Shown here one piece after another: positions 1 to 6,457 of a stretch of DNA of 7,330 bases. The number at the start of each line of letters is the position of its first letter. Within the stretch, counting starts at the first letter, position 1. The DNA is taken from assembly GCA_903939555.1 (NCBI GenBank), contig CAJAHV010000191.1:1-7330 (forward strand), read 5' to 3'. The translations under genes were made by a program, and so were the position numbers. This DNA comes from an uncultured Alphaproteobacteria bacterium. Lineage in GTDB: Bacteria; Pseudomonadota; Alphaproteobacteria; Sphingomonadales; Sphingomonadaceae. The notes below the pieces were generated by a model. That model searched no databases. It had not been told where the DNA came from and saw nothing but the letters and a program-made list of their open reading frames with translations.

Positions 1-1754
1 AATTCGACCTCCTTGCCCGCTGTCATCATCAGGTCGGCGAGTTCGTCGACGACGACCACGATCAGCGGCATGGTTTCGAATTCGAGGATTTCCTCCTCGA
101 TGATCGGCAATTCGGTTTCGGGGTCCCAGCCGGTCTGTACGCGGCGCACGAACGGTTTGCCCGCGGCCTTTGATTCCAGCACCTTTTGGTTGAAATTGGC
201 GAGGCTGCGGACATTGATCGCCGACATCTGGCGATAGCGGTCCTCCATTTGCTCGACCGCCCATTTCAGCGCGCGGATCGCCTTGGGCGGATCGGTGACG
301 ACCGGGGCGAGCAGGTGTGGAATCCCGTCATAGATGCTCAATTCGAGCATCTTGGGATCGATCATGATCAGCCGGCACTGGGCCGGTGTCAGCCGGTAGA
401 GCAGCGACAGGATCATGGCGTTGAGACCGACCGATTTTCCTGATCCGGTGGTGCCAGCGATGAGCAGGTGCGGCATCGGCGCCAGGTCGGCGATGACAGG
501 ATCGCCGGCGATGTCCTTGCCGAGCACCAGCGGCAGCACGGCACTGCGGCTTTCGAAGGCCTCGCTGCCGAGCAGTTCCGAAAGGCTCACCATCTCGCGC
601 GTCAGATTAGGCAGTTCGATGCCGATGACATTCTTGCCTGGTACCACCGCGACGCGCGCCGACAGCGCCGACATCGAGCGCGCGATGTCGTCGGCCAGGC
701 CGATGACCCGCGATGCCTTGATTCCCGGCGCAGGCTCGAGCTCGTACATCGTCACCACCGGACCGGGCCGGACTTCGCCGATTCGGCCGCGCACGCCGAA
801 ATCTTCGAGGACGCCTTCGAGCAACCGGGCATTCTGTTCGAGGCTGGCCGCATCGATGCGGCGGGTTGGCAGCGCTGGCGGCGGCTTCAGCAACGACAGG
901 CTCGGCAGAATCGCGCTGTCGCCCAGATCGAGCGCCGACTGGCGTTCCTTCTGCACGCGCTTGCCCGGTGCCGGGCCGGTCTGGGGTTCGACGACCAGCG
1001 TCCGTGGCGCGGTCGGTTCATCGGCGATGACGATAGTGTCGTCACCGCGGGCCTCGGCGCGGGGGCGGCGCTCGGCGCGCGGCGTCACGGCAATTTGGGG
1101 TTCAGTCTCGCGCTCTCTCGAAAGCAGGTCGCTGACCCGGCTGAGATCATCCCAGCCGATACTGGTGCCCCAGCCGACCAGAGCCAATCCCGTCGGCACC
1201 AGCAGCACCGCTGCCAGCCAACCGACCGATACGCCTTCGAGCAACGGTGTTTCGCCCAAGGCCAGCGCCGCCTTTTCGGCGAGCAGTCCGACAAGGCCGC
1301 CGGCACCCGCCGGTGCCGAGCCGCCGCCCAGTCCGATTGCGCCGAGCGCCGCCGCCAGCGCCATGACGCCGCCGCCTGTGGCCAGCACGGCGGGCCGCCG
1401 TGCAAAATCCTGTTGCAGCATCAGCCGCAGCCCGGCCATGGCGATGACCGGCGCAAATAGCAACGCCGACCAGCCGAACAGTTGCAGCAACATATCGGCA
1501 AGGTAGCTGCCGATGGTACCCAAGGCATTGCTCGCGGTTCGGCCGGTAACGGTGTTGAACGACGGATCGAGCGGCGAGTAGGTCAGCAACAGTGCGACGA
1601 GCAGCCCGGCGAGCGATATCTGCAGTATTGCCAGCATCATCGTGGCAGCGCGGCGCAGCGCTGCCTGGATCGCCAGCCGCAGCACCGCAAGCCGCCCCAG
1701 GGGCGCCACGGTACGCGCCGGAGCGCGGGAAGGGCTGACTGCGCGAGATGCCAT
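1..1754 (-). CDS. ftsK: DNA translocase FtsK, N-terminal part (C-terminus beyond left edge)
   Basis: FtsK is the septum-anchored motor that pumps chromosome ends into the daughter cells and activates XerCD recombination at dif. The first 584 codons are present. About four membrane helices (roughly residues 39-59, 84-108, 122-144, 176-197) form the anchor, and YSPLDPSFN (59-67) is typical of the periplasmic loop after helix 1. A short charged and proline-containing linker (about 205-300) precedes the alpha/beta motor domain. The Walker A motif GTTGSGKS is at 434-441 (bases 432-455) and Walker B LIVVVVDELADLMM is at 564-577. The rest of the RecA core and the DNA-reading gamma domain lie outside the window. 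I chose ATG 1754 because AAGGA lies a few bases upstream; an in-frame GTG about 19 codons earlier is possible but has weaker support. The gene is divergent from the Ubi monooxygenase. The linker is short compared with E. coli FtsK, as is usual for alphaproteobacteria. Confidence 0.96.
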   Translation of the reverse strand, partial: MASRAVSPSRAPARTVAPLGRLAVLRLAIQAALRRAATMMLAILQISLAGLLVALLLTYSPLDPSFNTVTGRTASNALGTIGSYLADMLLQLFGWSALLFAPVIAMAGLRLMLQQDFARRPAVLATGGGVMALAAALGAIGLGGGSAPAGAGGLVGLLAEKAALALGETPLLEGVSVGWLAAVLLVPTGLALVGWGTSIGWDDLSRVSDLLSRERETEPQIAVTPRAERRPRAEARGDDTIVIADEPTAPRTLVVEPQTGPAPGKRVQKERQSALDLGDSAILPSLSLLKPPPALPTRRIDAASLEQNARLLEGVLEDFGVRGRIGEVRPGPVVTMYELEPAPGIKASRVIGLADDIARSMSALSARVAVVPGKNVIGIELPNLTREMVSLSELLGSEAFESRSAVLPLVLGKDIAGDPVIADLAPMPHLLIAGTTGSGKSVGLNAMILSLLYRLTPAQCRLIMIDPKMLELSIYDGIPHLLAPVVTDPPKAIRALKWAVEQMEDRYRQMSAINVRSLANFNQKVLESKAAGKPFVRRVQTGWDPETELPIIEEEILEFETMPLIVVVVDELADLMMTAGKEVE

Positions 1755-1827
1755 GGCCTGTCCTTGTTCGCCCCTTTTCTCGGCTGTCGCAAGACAGGCA
1801 TTGTTCACGCTTTGAACCGGTGTCGCC

Positions 1828-1856
1828 AAGATGACGCACGGGGACTCCCGGGTCAA
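1828..1856 (-). promoter_or_regulatory. Candidate ftsK promoter containing a GANTC site
   Basis: On the minus strand a TTGACC box (1851-1856) is followed after 17 bases by CATCTT (1828-1833). The -35 matches the sigma-70 type consensus well and the -10 poorly. It would start transcription about 65 bases ahead of the ftsK ATG. The spacer holds GACTC (1843-1847), a GANTC site of the kind methylated by CcrM in alphaproteobacteria, inside a small GGGA-G-TCCC dyad. This is a motif reading only. Confidence 0.3.
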
Positions 1857-1893
1857 GTATCGCCGCCATCCGCCCCCGGACCTTTTGCCTCGC

Positions 1894-1922
1894 TTGGGTT
1901 GACGGCAAAAAGCCGCTAAACA
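1894..1922 (+). promoter_or_regulatory. Candidate promoter of the Ubi monooxygenase, possibly giving a leaderless mRNA
   Basis: TTGGGT (1894-1899), a 17-base spacer and TAAACA (1917-1922) precede the ATG at 1929. With the usual spacing, transcription would begin at or next to the A of the start codon. No Shine-Dalgarno-like sequence is visible before this ATG, which agrees with leaderless translation. Both boxes are only partial consensus matches, so this is tentative. Confidence 0.28.
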
Positions 1923-1928
1923 AGCTCC

Positions 1929-3161
1929 ATGGACGCAGATGTCATCATTATCGGCGGCGGGCTGATCGGTTCCACCCTGGCGCTGGCGCTGGCGCGGCAC
2001 GATGTGTCGAGCATTGTTGTCGACACGCAGGACCTTGATTCGACCGTGCTGCCTGCCTTTGATGGTCGTGCCAGTGCCATTGCCAGCGCATCAGCGCGGA
2101 TGTTGCGCGCACTGGATATCGGCGCGGTGCTGGAAAGCGACGGCTGCCCGATCCGCGCGATAAGGGTCACTGATGGCACGGCGCCGCAGTTCCTGCATTT
2201 CGAAGCGCCCGAAGGCGATGATGCGCTCGGCATCATGCTTGAAAACCGGCTGTTACGGATTGCCCTGCTGCGCGCGGTACGGGCAGCACCGCAGGTGCGC
2301 TTGATCGCGCCGGCAACGATCGTCTCGTTGGTCCGTGATGCCCATCGCGCCACCTTGACCCTTGCCGATGGCCAGGTCTTTACCGCGCCGCTGGCAATTG
2401 CCGCCGATGGCCGGCGCTCGGCGACGCGCGAAGCGGCCGGCATCAAGCTTACGGGCTGGGCCTATCCCAATGCAGCGCTGGTCACCATGGTGGCGCATAG
2501 CGTGCCGCACGGCGGCGTGGCTTGCGAACTGTTCTACCCCTCCGGCCCGCTGGCGCTGCTGCCCATGACCGACAGCGCGCCGGAAGGTCCCGGCGGTGGC
2601 AGGCCGCGATCTGCCATCGTCTGGACGGTTGATGCCGCCGTCGCCGCCGGCGCACGCAAACTCGGGCCGCAGGCGCTCGCTGCCGAAATTGCTGCGCGGA
2701 TCGATGGCACGTTGGGAGATGTTGAGATCATCGCGCCCCAGGCGGTATGGCCGCTCGGCTATCATCATGCCGCCACTTATCATGCCGAACGCTTGCTGCT
2801 CGTCGGCGATGCGGCGCACGGCATTCACCCGATCGCCGGGCAGGGCCTCAACATGGGTTTTCGCGATGTCGCCGCATGTGCCGAAGTGCTCGTCGATGCT
2901 GTGCGAACTGGCCAGGATATCGGCGCTCCCGATGTGTTGAAGCGCCACTCGCAATGGCGGCGCTTTGACAATTCGATGGTTGGTGCGGTTACCGACGGCC
3001 TAAACCGGCTGTTTGCCGTACCGGGGCGTGTGCCCGCCGCAGTGCGCCGTTTCGGTCTTGCCGGGGTACAACGCCTGCCGCCGCTGAAGGCGCGTTTCAT
3101 GGCCGAAGCGCGCGGCGAAACCGGCAAGCTGCCGGCGCTGTTGCGCGGCGAATTGGTCTGA
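1929..3161 (+). CDS. UbiH/UbiF/COQ6-family FAD-dependent ubiquinone biosynthesis hydroxylase
   Basis: This 410-aa flavoprotein monooxygenase would use O2 and reduced FAD to hydroxylate the aromatic ring of a polyprenyl-phenol intermediate of ubiquinone, probably at the inner membrane face within the Ubi complex. All three family signatures are visible. The N-terminal dinucleotide fold is VIIIGGGLIGS (5-15, GxGxxG), ending at the acidic VVDTQ (30-34). The DG motif is AIAADGRRSATR (156-167). The GD motif is LLLVGDAAHGIHP (289-301), running into AGQGLNMGFRD (303-313), the HPxAGQGxNxGxxD hallmark that separates UbiH/COQ6 enzymes from other class A hydroxylases. Length is normal for the family. 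Which ring position it hydroxylates cannot be told from sequence, because alphaproteobacteria use UbiH, UbiF, UbiL and UbiM in various combinations, so no symbol is given. It lies alone, divergent from ftsK, and is closed by a hairpin terminator 9 bases after the stop. Confidence 0.92.
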   Translation: MDADVIIIGGGLIGSTLALALARHDVSSIVVDTQDLDSTVLPAFDGRASAIASASARMLRALDIGAVLESDGCPIRAIRVTDGTAPQFLHFEAPEGDDALGIMLENRLLRIALLRAVRAAPQVRLIAPATIVSLVRDAHRATLTLADGQVFTAPLAIAADGRRSATREAAGIKLTGWAYPNAALVTMVAHSVPHGGVACELFYPSGPLALLPMTDSAPEGPGGGRPRSAIVWTVDAAVAAGARKLGPQALAAEIAARIDGTLGDVEIIAPQAVWPLGYHHAATYHAERLLLVGDAAHGIHPIAGQGLNMGFRDVAACAEVLVDAVRTGQDIGAPDVLKRHSQWRRFDNSMVGAVTDGLNRLFAVPGRVPAAVRRFGLAGVQRLPPLKARFMAEARGETGKLPALLRGELV

Positions 3162-3164
3162 AAC

Positions 3165-3200
3165 GAAAAACAGCGGCCGGTTGCCCGGCCGCTGCCTTTT
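3165..3200. terminator. Bidirectional intrinsic terminator between convergent genes
   Basis: A perfect 10-bp stem, CAGCGGCCGG (3171-3180) and CCGGCCGCTG (3185-3194), closes a TTGC loop. On the plus strand it is followed by CCTTTT (3195-3200). On the minus strand the opposite flank reads TTTTTC (3170-3165). It lies 9 bases after the monooxygenase stop and 27 bases after the small acyl-CoA dehydrogenase stop, so it can end both transcripts. Confidence 0.85.
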
Positions 3201-3221
3201 CATCGCGGGATCAGCGGAAGA

Positions 3222-4352
3222 TCAACCGATCGCGAGGCGCTCATAACGGCGCAGATGGTGATCGACCGAGCCGAACTGGCTTTCGATCATCGTCGAGCGC
3301 TTGAAATAATGGCCGACTGCCAGTTCGTTCGAAATGCCGATGCCGCCATGGATCTGCACGGCGTTCTGGCCGACGAACTTGCAAGCCTTGCCGACCTTGG
3401 ACTTGGCCGCCGACACCGCCGTGGCGCGTTCGGGCGTGTCGAGCTTCAAGGTCGCCATCAGCGTGATCGACACGGCCTGTTCGACTTCCATGAACATGTC
3501 GACCATGCGGTGCTGCAGCGACTGGAACTCGCTGATCGGCTTGCCGAACTGCTTGCGCTGCTTGGCATAGTCCAACGTCGTCGCGTGGAGCACACGGGTA
3601 AGGCCGCAGGCTTCGGCGCAGACGGCCGCCGTCGCCTCATCGACGATCTGTTCGATCAACGGCAAGGCGGCGCCAGCAGCGCCGACCAGCATGTCGGCAC
3701 CCAGCGCGACATTTTCGAAATAGATTTCCGATGCGGCCGCACCATCGACGGTCGGGTAGTCGCGGCGGGTGATGCCCGGCAAGGTGGCAGGGATGAGGAA
3801 CAGCGATACGCCGCCCTGGTCCCGCTGGCTGCCGCCGCTGCGCGCGGTGACGAGCAGATGGGTGGCATAGGGCGCGGCATAGACCACGGATTTGTGGCCC
3901 GACAGGATGAAGCCGGCGCCATCGGCCTTGGCGGTGGTGCGCAGATCGGCAAGGTCATAACGGCCCTGCGGTTCAGCATAGGCAAAAGCGACGACCGCCT
4001 TGCCGGCTATAATCTGCGGGATGACCGCATCGGCGAGCGCGCCGCCGGTGGCTTTGAGCGCGCCGCCGGCGATGACGACGGTGGGCAGATAGGGTTCGAT
4101 GACCAGCGCCCGGCCGATTTCTTCCATGACGATCATGTTTTCGATGGCACCGCCGCCCAGGCCGCCATGGGCTTCGCTGAATGGTGCGCCCAGGATGCCG
4201 AGTTCTTCGGCCATCGTCTGCCACACGGCAGGGTTCCAGCCCTTGCCGCCGTGCACGGTCTTCATGCGGTTATCGAAGCTGTAGGTATCGGCAAAATAGC
4301 GCGACACCATCTCGCGCAGCATCGTCTGTTCGTCGGTGGTGTTGAAATCCAT
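3222..4352 (-). CDS. Acyl-CoA dehydrogenase family protein, small (FAD-ADP-binding type) subunit
   Basis: This 376-aa protein has the acyl-CoA dehydrogenase fold: N-terminal helices, a middle beta domain from about 120, and C-terminal helices from about 230. The motifs that bind the ADP half of FAD are intact: RKQFGKPI (266-273) and QIHGGIG (333-339). The flavin and substrate side is degenerate. The signature region reads AEPQGRYDLADL (126-137) rather than xSEPxAGSD, GHKSVVY (152-158) replaces GxKxWIT, and the C-terminal YE/GG motif is replaced by MIESQFG (355-361). I infer that it is the partner subunit of the large dehydrogenase encoded just upstream in the same operon (102-bp gap) and may not catalyse oxidation by itself. 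The start ATG 4352 is supported by GGGAGAG upstream; an in-frame ATG at 4388 would add 12 unlikely residues (MWRPPGAPGRAK). The physiological acyl-CoA substrate is unknown; FadE28/29-type partners act on steroid side chains. Confidence 0.9.
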   Translation of the reverse strand: MDFNTTDEQTMLREMVSRYFADTYSFDNRMKTVHGGKGWNPAVWQTMAEELGILGAPFSEAHGGLGGGAIENMIVMEEIGRALVIEPYLPTVVIAGGALKATGGALADAVIPQIIAGKAVVAFAYAEPQGRYDLADLRTTAKADGAGFILSGHKSVVYAAPYATHLLVTARSGGSQRDQGGVSLFLIPATLPGITRRDYPTVDGAAASEIYFENVALGADMLVGAAGAALPLIEQIVDEATAAVCAEACGLTRVLHATTLDYAKQRKQFGKPISEFQSLQHRMVDMFMEVEQAVSITLMATLKLDTPERATAVSAAKSKVGKACKFVGQNAVQIHGGIGISNELAVGHYFKRSTMIESQFGSVDHHLRRYERLAIG

Positions 4353-4454
4353 TTTCGCTCTCCCTGGCGCTCCTGGTGGGCGCCACAATGAAAAGGCACA
4401 ATGCCAACGGGGGGCGTCGCACCCCGCGCCGGCAGTGTGTCGCTGTTTCGGTGC
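4353..4454. other. Gap between the two acyl-CoA dehydrogenase genes
   Basis: These 102 bases separate two genes read in the same direction. I see no convincing promoter. Two weak GC-rich dyads occur: GGCGC/GCGCC around 4363-4385, and a short imperfect hairpin around 4410-4430. Neither has a U-run, so co-transcription of the two subunits remains the simplest reading. Confidence 0.4.
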
Positions 4455-5663
4455 TTAAAGCCCCAGCACCATCTTTGCGATGATGTTGCGCTGGATCTCG
4501 TTCGACCCGCCATAGATGCTGGTCTTGCGCATGTTGAAATAGGTCGGCGCGGTGCGGTGGGTATAATCCGGGCCGATCGGGTGCTCGTTGTCACCCTCAC
4601 CAAAACCACGGAAATAAGGCGCACCATAATGGCCGGCCGCTTCGAGGGCGAGTTCGGTGATGCGCTGCTGGATCTCGGTACCCTTGATCTTCAGGAGCGA
4701 CGATTCGGGACCGGGGCCCTTGCCCGAGCTTTCGCCGGCCAGCGTGCGCAATTCGGTGAATTCCAGCGCGAACAGGTCGACTTCGAGTTCGGCCACCTTG
4801 CGCTTGAAGAACGGGTTGGCAAGCAGCGGCTCGCCTTCGTCGAGTTCGGCCTTGGCGATGGTCTTGATCCGCTCCACGCCGCGCTTCGACGCCGCGACGC
4901 CGGCAATGCCGGTGCGTTCATGGGCGAGCAGGAACTTGGCGCAGGTCCAGCCCTTGTTTTCGTCATAGATGCGGTTCTCGACGGGCACGATCACGTCTTC
5001 GAGCCAGACTTCGTTGACTTCATGCTCGCCGCCCAGTGTGATGATCGGGCGCACGGTGATACCCGGCGTCTTCATGTTGATGAGCAGGAACGAGATGCCT
5101 TCCTGCGGCTTCGATGTCGGGTCGGTGCGGACGAGGAAGAAGCCCCAGTCGGCATGCTGCGCCATCGTCGTCCAGGTCTTCTGGCCGTTGACGCGGTAAT
5201 ATTCCTTGCCGTCATCACCAGTGAAGCGTTCGGCCTTGGTGCGCAGGTTCGCAAGGTCGGACCCGGCGCCCGGCTCCGAATAGCCCTGGCACCACCACAC
5301 GTCACCCGACAGGATGCCGGGCAGATGCTGTGCCTTTTGTTCGGGCGTGCCGAAGGTGTAGATGACCGGGCCGACCATGCTGAGGCCGAAGGGCATCAGG
5401 CGGATGGCATCGGCGCGGGCGGTTTCTTCGGACCAGATGTAGCGCTGCACGCTGTTCCAGCCGGTACCGCCATATTGCACGGGCCAACCCGGGGCGATCC
5501 AGCCCTTGGCGGCAAGCACCCGGTGCCACGACAGGAAATCGTCCTTGGAAAGTTCTTCACCTTCCTCGATCTTGCCGTTCAGATGGGCGGGATATTGGTT
5601 CTTGATGAAGGCGCGGACTTCATCACGAAAGGCGATGTCTTCGGCGGAAAAATTCAGGTCCAC
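4455..5663 (-). CDS. Acyl-CoA dehydrogenase, large (catalytic) subunit
   Basis: This 402-aa FAD enzyme is predicted to introduce an alpha-beta double bond into an acyl-CoA and pass electrons to electron-transfer flavoprotein. The flavin/substrate signature is present: YSEPGAGSDLA (128-138) and GQKTWTTMAQHADW (160-173). The likely catalytic base is Glu249 in AHERTGIAG (247-255), the position used by isovaleryl-CoA dehydrogenase. The C-terminal IYGGSNEIQRNI (383-394) has Gly where medium-chain enzymes carry the catalytic Glu. The FAD-ADP motifs are missing: no RxxFG follows the helix near 283-290, and AAGHYGAP (342-349) stands in for QxHGGxG. The small subunit downstream carries exactly these motifs, so a heteromeric enzyme with a shared FAD site is inferred. 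I chose GTG 5663 because GGGGAG lies 7 bases upstream; a TTG five codons earlier has no such site. A dyad operator candidate lies about 41 bases upstream. Confidence 0.93.
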   Translation of the reverse strand: MDLNFSAEDIAFRDEVRAFIKNQYPAHLNGKIEEGEELSKDDFLSWHRVLAAKGWIAPGWPVQYGGTGWNSVQRYIWSEETARADAIRLMPFGLSMVGPVIYTFGTPEQKAQHLPGILSGDVWWCQGYSEPGAGSDLANLRTKAERFTGDDGKEYYRVNGQKTWTTMAQHADWGFFLVRTDPTSKPQEGISFLLINMKTPGITVRPIITLGGEHEVNEVWLEDVIVPVENRIYDENKGWTCAKFLLAHERTGIAGVAASKRGVERIKTIAKAELDEGEPLLANPFFKRKVAELEVDLFALEFTELRTLAGESSGKGPGPESSLLKIKGTEIQQRITELALEAAGHYGAPYFRGFGEGDNEHPIGPDYTHRTAPTYFNMRKTSIYGGSNEIQRNIIAKMVLGL

Positions 5664-5670
5664 GATAGAA

Positions 5671-5676
5671 CTCCCC
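5671..5676 (-). promoter_or_regulatory. Ribosome binding site fixing the GTG start of the large dehydrogenase
   Basis: GGGGAG on the minus strand is followed by seven bases and then GTG (5663-5661). This spacing favours GTG over the in-frame TTG at 5678, which overlaps the start of the GGGGAG and so cannot use it. Confidence 0.75.
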
Positions 5677-5703
5677 AAAAGCGTGGCAGCATGAGCGGTA
5701 GCA

Positions 5704-5721
5704 GTTGACGTTTACGTTAAC
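5704..5721. promoter_or_regulatory. Candidate operator: ACGT-centred inverted repeat upstream of the dehydrogenase operon
   Basis: GTTGACGT-TT-ACGTTAAC is an 8-2-8 inverted repeat with one mismatched pair. It lies 41 bases before the GTG start of the large dehydrogenase, where a promoter-proximal operator would be expected. A loose -35/-10 pair on the minus strand (TTGCTC, 17 bases, TAACGT) would place the -10 box inside the dyad. Its ACGT half-sites recall, from memory, operators proposed for acyl-CoA and branched-chain degradation regulators such as LiuR. That link is unverified. No regulator gene is in the window. Confidence 0.45.
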
Positions 5722-5769
5722 CGGGATTCGCCGCCGGAGCAAGCGCGACCGGGTGCCGCGCCGATGATC

Positions 5770-5799
5770 CCCCCTCACTCCCGGTTGCGGGAAAGGGGG
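5770..5799 (-). terminator. Imperfect hairpin, possible 3' end of the PsiE-family transcript
   Basis: CCCCCT (5770-5775) pairs with AGGGGG (5794-5799) and CCCG (5780-5783) with CGGG (5788-5791), around a GTTG loop with an asymmetric internal loop. It lies about 100 bases beyond the minus-strand stop at 5900. There is no U-run after it on either strand, so it is weak as an intrinsic terminator and may only be a structural or processing element. Confidence 0.3.
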
Positions 5800-5899
5800 C
5801 GCGGCCAGCTGAACATCCCCGGAACATCGCAGCGCACCCGGGCAGCGTCGAGCGGAACGATGGCGTCGCCTGCCGTAAATGCAGCGCGAGCCGGCAGTG

Positions 5900-6292
5900 T
5901 CATGACTTGGCGGTACGCGCGATGATCCAGGCCGCGACCGCCAGCAGCAATATGGCGCTGGCTTCGAAGACGATATTCTCGGGTGCCATGGCTTTGCCCT
6001 GCAGCACGATCAGCCGGGCGAGCGCGGTGATGGCGATGAAAATCGGATAGACAAAGGCCGAATCGCGGCCACCGTAGAAAACCGCGATCATGCCGATGAC
6101 TTCGGTATAGAGAAACATCAGCAGGATATCGGCGAGGTTGATCGATTGGGCGACGATCACGCGGTTGATCTCGATGCCAGCCGCGCCCAGCGTCATCAGC
6201 GCGATCACGACCAGCAAGATGCGTTCCACACCGCGAAAACTGGTCAGCACCCGGGCCTGGCGCGGATCATCGGGGTGAGGCGTATCGGACAT
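5900..6292 (-). CDS. PsiE-family (phosphate-starvation-inducible) inner-membrane protein
   Basis: This 130-aa protein has four predicted membrane helices after a short hydrophilic N-terminus: about 24-43 (ILLVVIALMTLGAAG), 52-74, 80-98 and 107-126. Conserved-looking features of the PsiE family are the LLMFLYTEVIGMIAVFY block (57-73) in helix 2 and YPIFIAITALARLIV (82-96) with an internal Arg in helix 3. Length is close to E. coli PsiE. The biochemical role of the family is unknown; the name comes from induction by phosphate starvation in E. coli. I see no clear Pho box upstream, so phosphate control here is not supported. An in-frame TGA five codons before ATG 6292 fixes the upper limit of the start, and the ribosome binding site is poor. 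It is transcribed divergently from trcR and lies upstream of the dehydrogenase operon on the same strand, but 236 bp away and probably independent. Confidence 0.85.
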   Translation of the reverse strand: MSDTPHPDDPRQARVLTSFRGVERILLVVIALMTLGAAGIEINRVIVAQSINLADILLMFLYTEVIGMIAVFYGGRDSAFVYPIFIAITALARLIVLQGKAMAPENIVFEASAILLLAVAAWIIARTAKS

Positions 6293-6350
6293 AATGGCAG
6301 CGTATCATGCCATATGGTAACGACCAGTGCGGTCATTTAACTTTGCGCGC

Positions 6351-6379
6351 TTGCCTAGCTGACGTGCGCACCCTACATT
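6351..6379 (+). promoter_or_regulatory. Candidate sigma-70-type promoter of trcR
   Basis: TTGCCT (6351-6356), a 17-base spacer and TACATT (6374-6379) precede trcR. The -10 matches four of six consensus bases. Predicted transcription starts near 6386, leaving a leader of about 72 bases that begins with a stable hairpin. Confidence 0.5.
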
Positions 6380-6388
6380 GGCAAAGCT

Positions 6389-6423
6389 CAGCCGCTCCGA
6401 AAAGGGGCGGCTGTTTCCGTTTT
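6389..6423 (+). terminator. Terminator-like hairpin at the 5' end of the trcR leader
   Basis: CAGCCGCTCC (6389-6398) and GGGGCGGCTG (6404-6413) form a 10-bp stem with one G-U pair around a GAAAA loop, followed by TTTCCGTTTT (6414-6423). It has the shape of an intrinsic terminator pointing towards trcR, yet no plus-strand gene lies upstream to be terminated. It may attenuate trcR, protect the 5' end of its mRNA, or end a very short transcript. Confidence 0.55.
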
Positions 6424-6457
6424 CGCGACGCAAGTCCGTAGCAAGAGGTAGTCCGTC

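Larger units (their letters stand above)
5664..5899. other. Non-coding region between the dehydrogenase operon and the PsiE-family gene
   Basis: This 236-bp region holds the ribosome binding site and candidate operator described separately, a GATTC (GANTC) site at 5725-5729, and an imperfect hairpin. I see no credible small ORF and no recognisable RNA gene in the remainder (about 5800-5899). Confidence 0.6.
6293..6457. other. Divergent promoter region between the PsiE-family gene and trcR
   Basis: Besides the trcR promoter and leader hairpin described separately, it has a CCATATGG palindrome (6310-6317) and a GACC-N5-GGTC dyad (6322-6334) close to the PsiE-family start. Either could bind a regulator of that gene, but both are short and could be chance. 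No GANTC site is present. Confidence 0.4.

Noticed and set aside
415..1506. Long plus-strand open frames antisense to ftsK (363 and 330 codons)
   Set aside because: The minus-strand frame encodes continuous FtsK with membrane helices and both Walker motifs. The plus-strand frames are low-complexity Ser/Ala/Arg or Arg/Gln-rich shadows.
1147..1923. 258-codon minus-strand open frame across the ftsK start
   Set aside because: It is a different frame from FtsK over the same DNA, with a Gly/Arg-rich sequence lacking any motif. The correct frame is the one starting at 1754.
3255..4391. 378-codon plus-strand open frame antisense to the small acyl-CoA dehydrogenase
   Set aside because: It overlaps almost the whole of a motif-bearing gene on the opposite strand and shows no domain, ribosome binding site or plausible protein character.
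4401..5708. 435-codon plus-strand open frame antisense to the large acyl-CoA dehydrogenase
   Set aside because: It mirrors a well-supported minus-strand gene. Its composition (rich in Arg, Gly, Asp, Val, with no family motif) is that of a frame kept open by GC-rich codon bias.
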